From positions 18,039,743-18,103,742 of the forward strand of contig CM028333.1 of the NCBI GenBank assembly GCA_016647705.1: 64,000 nucleotides of DNA, given 5' to 3'. Origin of the DNA: Eucommia ulmoides (lineage: Eukaryota > Streptophyta > Magnoliopsida > Garryales > Eucommiaceae). The notes beneath the pieces are model-generated. The model did not search any database. It was not told the origin of the DNA and saw only the letters and a list, made by a program, of their open reading frames with translations. This document shows, in pieces, positions 58,150 through 64,000 of the stretch (the stretch's first letter is position 1; every line of letters starts with the position of its first letter). Position numbers and translations under genes: made by a program.

Positions 58150-60490
58150 CAACCCAGCTTGGCCCATGACCAACCTTACTCCGTTTGTGTCGATTAGGGT
58201 TCCGGCTGAGAATGAACGTCCCTACGATTCCAAGGAGGATGAAATATGCCTCTTTTTGTGGATGTTTGAGTATGGACTCAATCTTCCCTTTACCCCACTT
58301 TTTCGCAATTTGTTCCATCAATTAGAAATCACCCCTGCCTAGTTAACCCCAAATGGCTTTCACCAAATCATGGGTGTCATTGCCCTTGCACGAGCAAACG
58401 AAATGTCTCTCTCTGTAGATACAATTAGGAGTGTAGGATACCTTAAATTCATCACCAACCTTGGGAGATATTACTAATCCTTTTCCAAGAGATTTTCTTT
58501 TCTTACCAACCTTCTTGTTAAGGTGAGAGACCAGCAACAATGGTACCTCTTCTTTTTGGGTGATTGAGAGTTTTCTTCTGAAGAAGTGAGGCAACCCTCA
58601 GTTGTGCTGAAGCACTTCAACACCCTAAGTAATTTCCTTTGTTACTCCCTGAACAATTTGATTTCTTTGAAATTCTTGGTCAAATGATTTTTGATGTCTC
58701 TTCTGTGGTCTCTGGTATAGTTGAGAGAGCTTGCAAAAGTCTTGGCCTCATAGCCAGAACTGAATGAGAATTGAGAAGGCTACTAGTTCCAGTAGAACGT
58801 TCTTGCAAAGTCCTGACTCATCGCCCGTTCATCAGACCAGAAATGGATCCATCTCAATTGGAAGAAAAAAAAGAAGGCTCACAAAAGAGTCTTTTATGCC
58901 AGCCAAGCAGTCATCATCTTAGTCTGCTGCTGCTATTGTAAGACCGACAACTCGCCGAGTAATGGAGCCTTCTGTTGCATTAGAGGTCAGATAACCAGTT
59001 CAACCTATTATTCAACTTGCTACCGACTTCCAGCCTGTTGTTCCTAAGGTCACCGAATCTGAAGAAGACTCCCAGCCTTTGAGCATTCATAGGCGCAGGG
59101 TGATCTCAATGACCGTCCCAACAATTACAGCACCAACACCAACTCCAGTAGAAGTTAGTGAGCCAATGCCTACTGCAAGAATGTCTACTAACCATGCTGT
59201 CGCAGAGCCTCCATCAATCAATCATCAACCTTCTCAGACGTTAGCTTCTAGCCATGGGGCATCAAGTGGCTGATGTATATCCAAACGGAAAATGTGCCAG
59301 CTAATTGACGAGGTTGGACCCTCAGTCCCAGGCCAATTTGAAATTTTTGATAATGCTATCAAATTTCTATACGAGAAATCCTGGTATAAGGGCAAATAGA
59401 TGATTGAAGGTCGTAATAAGGTTGAGTTGTTCAGGATGATGATTTGTGCACTTCTTCAAGTAACCTCCATAATTTCTAACAAGTGTTCTGTTCCTCTAAG
59501 ATGTTTATTAATTCCTTATTATATGTTTTTTTTAATTGTAGTGTATATACATGTCTTTTGTCATAGTTAGCTGTGTTGATAATACAAATGAGTTGGATGT
59601 CTAACTCACGCATCAGCTAACTGAATTTAGCAAGTTGGAAGAGAAGAATCGCGTCTTAGAGGAACAGAAGCTTAGATTGGAGACAGATCTAGCACTGGAG
59701 ATGTCTTCTCAGGAGAGGTTCGAGATGGAGTTGTGCTCTTCCAACAAGCAAAGAAAAGCCTTGCAGAAAAGCAATGAGCTCTATTGCTTAGAGAACGGCA
59801 AACTCCAAAGAGGGAATACTGCTTTGAGGGGAGATAACTCGGCCTTGAGAGATAATGTTGGTACTTTGACTGAAGAGATTAGCTCAGCTCTCTTGATAAT
59901 TTATTAAAAGGATGTTGATCTCAATGCTAAGGATGTTGTCCTTCAGGTCAAAGATGACGTACTTCGAGAAAATGAGAATGCCCTCCAACAATTGCAGATT
60001 GAGAGAGATCGCATGACAGCTGAGCTAGAGCAAGAAAAACTAAAGTCTATCGATCAAGCACAGGAGGTGGAGAGGTTAACGACCAAGCTGGCAACTAAAG
60101 TGAAAAAGTCTGAGCAGGAGATTAAAGACCTCTGGTCCGAATTCAAGAGCAGATCTAAAGAGCTCTAGAAGGTGGGCTTTGCATTTTTTTCAACAGATAA
60201 TGACAGAGGAATATCTTGATCTAGATCTCTCTTTCTTAGACGACGAGCTAGTAGACGAGCCAAAGGGAGAAAATGCAGTTGATGAGAAGGAAGAAATTGT
60301 CGAAGAGGAAGAGATTGTATCTGCACCAGCTGCTGAAGTCCCTGCACAAAGCTGAGCCCCAATCCTGGCTGATCTACCTACTGCTAGCTCAATCCAAGTC
60401 CTAGCCCAAACTTTTCCAGTTGATGCTTCTACTACCCCAACATCTGACCAGCCAAACGTCACCGATCAAAGCACCACTCTCTAAAATGTC
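58150..60490 (+). pseudogene. decayed 'putative gypsy-type transposon' gag-like ORF
   Basis: 58200-58420 reads PYDSKEDEICLFLWMFEYGLNLPF … HQLEITPA, stop, LTPNGFHQIMGVIALARAN. This is the pattern of the plant domain described as putative gypsy-type transposon (PF04195-like; inference from memory of the pattern). A Thr/Pro/Ser-rich linker follows at 59079-59273, then a long coiled coil at 59620-60170 (LEEKNRVLEEQKLRLETDLA). A GT…AG interval at about 59460-59541 may be an intron. Numerous stops make it a pseudogene. These proteins usually come from non-autonomous gypsy relatives. Confidence 0.6.
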
Positions 60491-60689
60491 CTCATGTCTT
60501 TTCAAAAAAAAAATTTATGTCTGTAATTAATTTTTGGTAATGATAACTTTTTATCATCATGATATGTATTAAAACAGTAGCCGTCATTTTAATCTTAAAA
60601 ATGTACTTGTGATAATTGCGGTACATATACTGTCAACGCATGTCACTCGTTTATTTAATGCACTATTTTTAACGTTTCAATTTCTCCTC

Positions 60690-61245
60690 TCTCTTTGATT
60701 GATTGGATATTTAAAGCCAAACCAATCGTCAATATTTTCTCACAAATTCATACACTTTCTTTATTTTTGTCATCTTGAATATCTTTTTTCTTCTTTCTGC
60801 GATAAAGACATCTACATCATGGCCAGGAACCACTTCTTTCGAGGTAATCCAGTCCGAAAGGGTGAAGGAAATAGAGTTGGGAGATCATTTTCGTTCCTTC
60901 ATGATGCAGGCCAAGACTGCCATAGAGAGGAAGCCACCGCCTTTTTCTTTGCCATGAAAGCGACACATTTTCGTGCAATCTCTCACCTCCATGAGCTCAG
61001 GGATGAACTGAGAAAATCATAAAACGTGACTTGGCTACTGACTTCCACTTTCATAAGGTCTTTACCGATACCATTAAAGCGAAACGGGACAAGCTCCTGG
61101 AAAAGAATAAGGCGAAGAAGGCTGAGATTCATGACCTGATAAAAAAACTTAACAAATACGAAAAGCATGCCTTTTATTTCTCTAACTCAAATTCAGAGAA
61201 TCTGGGTTCGCTTGCTTCTCCTAGGTCGGACTAAAGCCACCCTCA
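60690..61245 (+). pseudogene. second repeat ORF remnant, function unknown
   Basis: A TATTTAAAG box (about 60709) is followed by a reading region in shifting frames from ATG 60820 to about 61234. The best piece, 61031-61234, is Lys-rich and helical (TIKAKRDKLLEKNKAKKAEI). No family was recognised. Its position after the gag-like ORF suggests it belongs to the same repeat. Confidence 0.4.
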
Positions 61246-61679
61246 GCCCTGGTTGTAATAAAGAATAAACTTTGCTTCTTTTTTTTTGCTTTTTTTTTTT
61301 GTTTTTTTTTTCTTAATTCTATAGCCATGTAGCCTCCCGCTTTTGGTAATATGAAAATATAGGGTTCTTGATCTTGATCTTGTCTTGTGTTGTTAACTAT
61401 TTGTGTTTGTGTTGCCCTCCTTCATAACGTGATTAGAAGTCTAAACAAGTTATGAATTAAACTTTAGACTTTAGGCAGTAAGTAAAACACTTAGTCATAA
61501 TAATCAACATCATAACATGTAGGTAATCAAATATACCATCATAAAATCAACATTTTCTCTAGACATAATCTAGTCTTGAACTTATCACTTACATAAGTTT
61601 TCTGAATTTTGTATCTTGGACGAGTTAATAGTGTTGATAACAAGAATCTCATAAAGATTTGCGGATAGTACATGGATCG

Positions 61680-62165
61680 TTTACTGCTCAGATATGAGCA
61701 GTATTGTCCAATGTTGGGCTGATCTGCTCTACTATCATTGTGCGAGTTGTGCTACCTCTCTTTCTTTAAACATTATACGTTGAAGCCATTCTAATTTGAT
61801 CATGCTAAGATGAAGTGCTCAATTTTAATGAGTAAACTGACCTTCTCTGCGCAATTTTAATTGAGTAAGACATATCAGCTCTACTCAATGTTGAGCTGAG
61901 TCGCTAAGTTGAATGTTGAACTAAGGTGCTCAGTTTTACTAAGTAAATTGACCTACTCTACTCAATTGTGATTATGTAAACAAATCATCTCTGCTCAATG
62001 CTGAGCTGAGTTGCTCAGTTGAGTATTGAGCTGAGAAGCTTAGTTTTGTGTTGAGCTAAGATGCTCAGTTACTGTTGAACTGAGGAGCTCAGTTTTATGC
62101 TTAGTTGAGATGCTGACTTGAGAAGCTCAGTTTTGTGCTGAGCTGAGATGCTTAGTTTTTTTACT
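61680..62165 (+). repeat. GCTCAG-rich degenerate tandem array
   Basis: Core motifs TGAGCTGAG, GCTCAGTTTTGTG and their complements recur about every 25-40 bases, densest at 61990-62160. CTGAGC/GCTCAG are reverse complements, so single strands can pair. It resembles in style the palindrome arrays of the LTRs earlier in the window and may lie in an LTR, but no LTR ends were defined. Confidence 0.75.
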
Positions 62166-64000
62166 TTAATGTCAAATGTTTCACACTTAATTCCAATTCA
62201 CTAAATGTTGTAGGCATAAACAGAAGCATAGCATTGCAATAACAAACGTTGAGGAATCGAAGGAGAGAAAATTTATTTTGCCATTTTCTAGTTTGATTTG
62301 CAAGTTGTTGTGACCATTTTACCATTTTCTAGTTGGAGGAGGTGATTTCGGTGATTTACTGGTTCGAGGAGGCGATTTGCTGAGGTGAGTTCCTCAGATT
62401 TTCATCTTTCATACTCGCAATTTTATTTGTTTTTTGCAAAATTCATGGTTTCTCTTAGAATCAGCAGTTAATTTACCAATTATTTCATTTTATAAATATA
62501 TTCTTGTTATTCAATTCAAGTAATTTTGATCAGTTATGGCATAATCATAGCTATCGCAACCCATTAGGTGTTTAAATTAAAGATTGATTTTGAATCTGAA
62601 ACTGAATCCGAGTTTCAGCTTATCGTTGACCATAAACCCAATTTATTGATTTGTTCAAATAATGAACTATAGGGTAACCCAATCCATGGAAGAGTAGTTT
62701 GTTCGAATGATGAACTAGGGGTTTATAGGGTGTGGATGCCAAATGGGGAAGCCGTTGAAGGTCCAAGACTAGCTCTATCAAAAGTATTTTACGATTTTTA
62801 CATAAAGGACTTTAGTTTGATTTTTGAGCCTGAAGTTACAAAGAAAAGTATATCCACCAGGGACAAATTCTCTATTTTGGCTACTGTCAGGGTATGAATT
62901 CTTATTCTATAAATTGGTGATTTTGCTTTTTACATATACCTAGATAATGTGTTGTTTGAATTATTTAAATTGGCGTTTGTGGATTTTGATCATTGATACT
63001 GATATTTGTGCGCATCGAAATCGAAAGATGTCGTCGGATTTGGTGGATTTGGGTTAGGGTTCTTGTTTGGCTGATGGATTTTCTAGGCTTTTTGAGAATT
63101 TTTCTTTTAGTTTTGGAATTAAAAACTCTATCAACTGTTAATCAAGTAGATCCATTTAATTCTTTTTTCATCAGTCCAAAGTTTGAATGATTATTTTCAT
63201 ATTCTACAGATCAACATAAATTCTAATGGATCAGGATGAAAAATGAACTTACCTAGCGTTTACTATTTTCTAGCTTTGCTCTTTATCTTGGAATTTGGTA
63301 GCTATGTTTTGTGACTATAGTTATGTGCTTGAAATCATGATATACTTAACAAAATATGCTTGCTAATTATGGAAAGCATATTTTGAAGTCTACTTATATG
63401 TGTCTGGTTATTTATGATTTAGGGAGAATTCATAGTCTCTGCTACTCACTGCCTCCAAACAATCCGAAGTATCGGAGGTCCTATCGTCGATTTTTTCCCT
63501 GTTTTCCGATCATACACGCTTCCGGTAAGCTCTCTACTCCATGTTCGTTCATTTGATTAGCTCAAAATTGGAAAATTGATAAACTAGTGTTCTTCCATTT
63601 CGTTTTTGATTGTTATATGTTTCTTTTAAACTCTGAAATTACACTGTTGTTTAGTTCCTATATTGTCGTAATCAAATTACATTCGTACATCAATCTTAAA
63701 TTTATGAAATGATCGTCTAATGGTTTATTAAGGATTTTGAGGCATTAATGACTGGCTTTGAACATTTATTACAACAATCATAAACGCTCTTCTTTGTAGT
63801 TTATGATGACATTTTTTTTATCTTAAAAATTTTAGATAATTATTAGGGAAATGGATGAAAATGATTGCGATCAGATTCTTTCGATGAGGATGATATTGAT
63901 GACAAATTCTAATCATCGAAAGACTTGGACTTGAACGTTGAGCAGGACAATCACAGTCCTAAATCTTCATATCCTAGAATGTTGCTTTCAATCAAACTAG
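62166..64000. other. AT-rich region with one possible exon
   Basis: No gene was firmly recognised. 62690-62892 is an open stretch (FIKD-like: VYRVWMPNGEAVEGPRLALS … FYDFYIKDFSLIFEPEV) ending at CAGG|GTATGA, a possible splice donor. At 63850-63945 an acidic frame starts MDENDCDQI with a likely one-base shift. These could be pieces of a degraded gene or transposon running off the right edge. Confidence 0.35.

Noticed and set aside
58121-58594. Two minus-strand frames of 66 and 83 codons
   Set aside because: The plus strand carries the recognisable gag-like domain; these are antisense shadows.

Overview
This is nuclear DNA from a flowering plant, probably a eudicot. The only recognisable host genes are copies of one plant transporter family (WAT1-related / nodulin MtN21 / EamA-like, also called UMAMIT), with short GT-AG introns. 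Nearly everything else is nested plant LTR retrotransposons, AT-rich spacer, microsatellites and a SINE. No bacterial genes, CRISPR array or RNA genes were seen.

Layout. 1-2620: decayed Ty1/copia element on the minus strand, running off the left edge. 2650-2893: tRNA-derived SINE. 3533-4383: Ty3/gypsy (Tekay/Del-like) LTR on the minus strand. 5436-11228: broken WAT1 gene with a 5.06 kb copia element (5768-10830) in an intron; that element has a perfect 5-bp target-site duplication (TSD) but its two LTRs point in opposite directions. 11801-14987: second WAT1 gene, seven exons, one premature TGA, two miniature retrotransposons (TRIMs) in its introns. 18940-27212: Tat-lineage gypsy element with both LTRs, holding a truncated foreign LTR. 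29353-32775: third WAT1 gene, seven exons, apparently intact (362 codons). 33985-34135: 5' remnant of another WAT1 copy.

34250-54573 is a nest of insertions. A second Tat-like gypsy element (from 34250) is interrupted by a 227-bp foldback element (36822-37048), an Athila-like solo LTR (37100-38829) and a SIRE-like solo LTR (39297-41439). It is cut off by a SIRE-like copia element (42431-51790), which in turn contains a complete non-autonomous Athila-like element (45652-51474). Another Athila-like LTR fragment (51794) and another SIRE-like solo LTR (52458-54573) follow. TSDs give the order of several events directly. 56833-57646: solo LTR of the same family as the inverted-LTR copia. 58150-61240: decayed repeat ORFs of gypsy-type 'putative transposon' kind. 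61680-62165: GCTCAG-rich repeat array. The rest is AT-rich DNA.

Strongest candidates for something new: (1) two independent insertions, one copia-derived and one gypsy-derived, bounded at both ends by the U3 end of an LTR in inverted orientation, each with a perfect 5-bp TSD; (2) palindrome arrays at the same offset in every copy of two unrelated LTR families, with the palindrome sequence or number changing between copies; (3) a TRIM whose polypurine-tract/LTR junction has been tandemly multiplied. Clade names are inferred from motifs read by eye.
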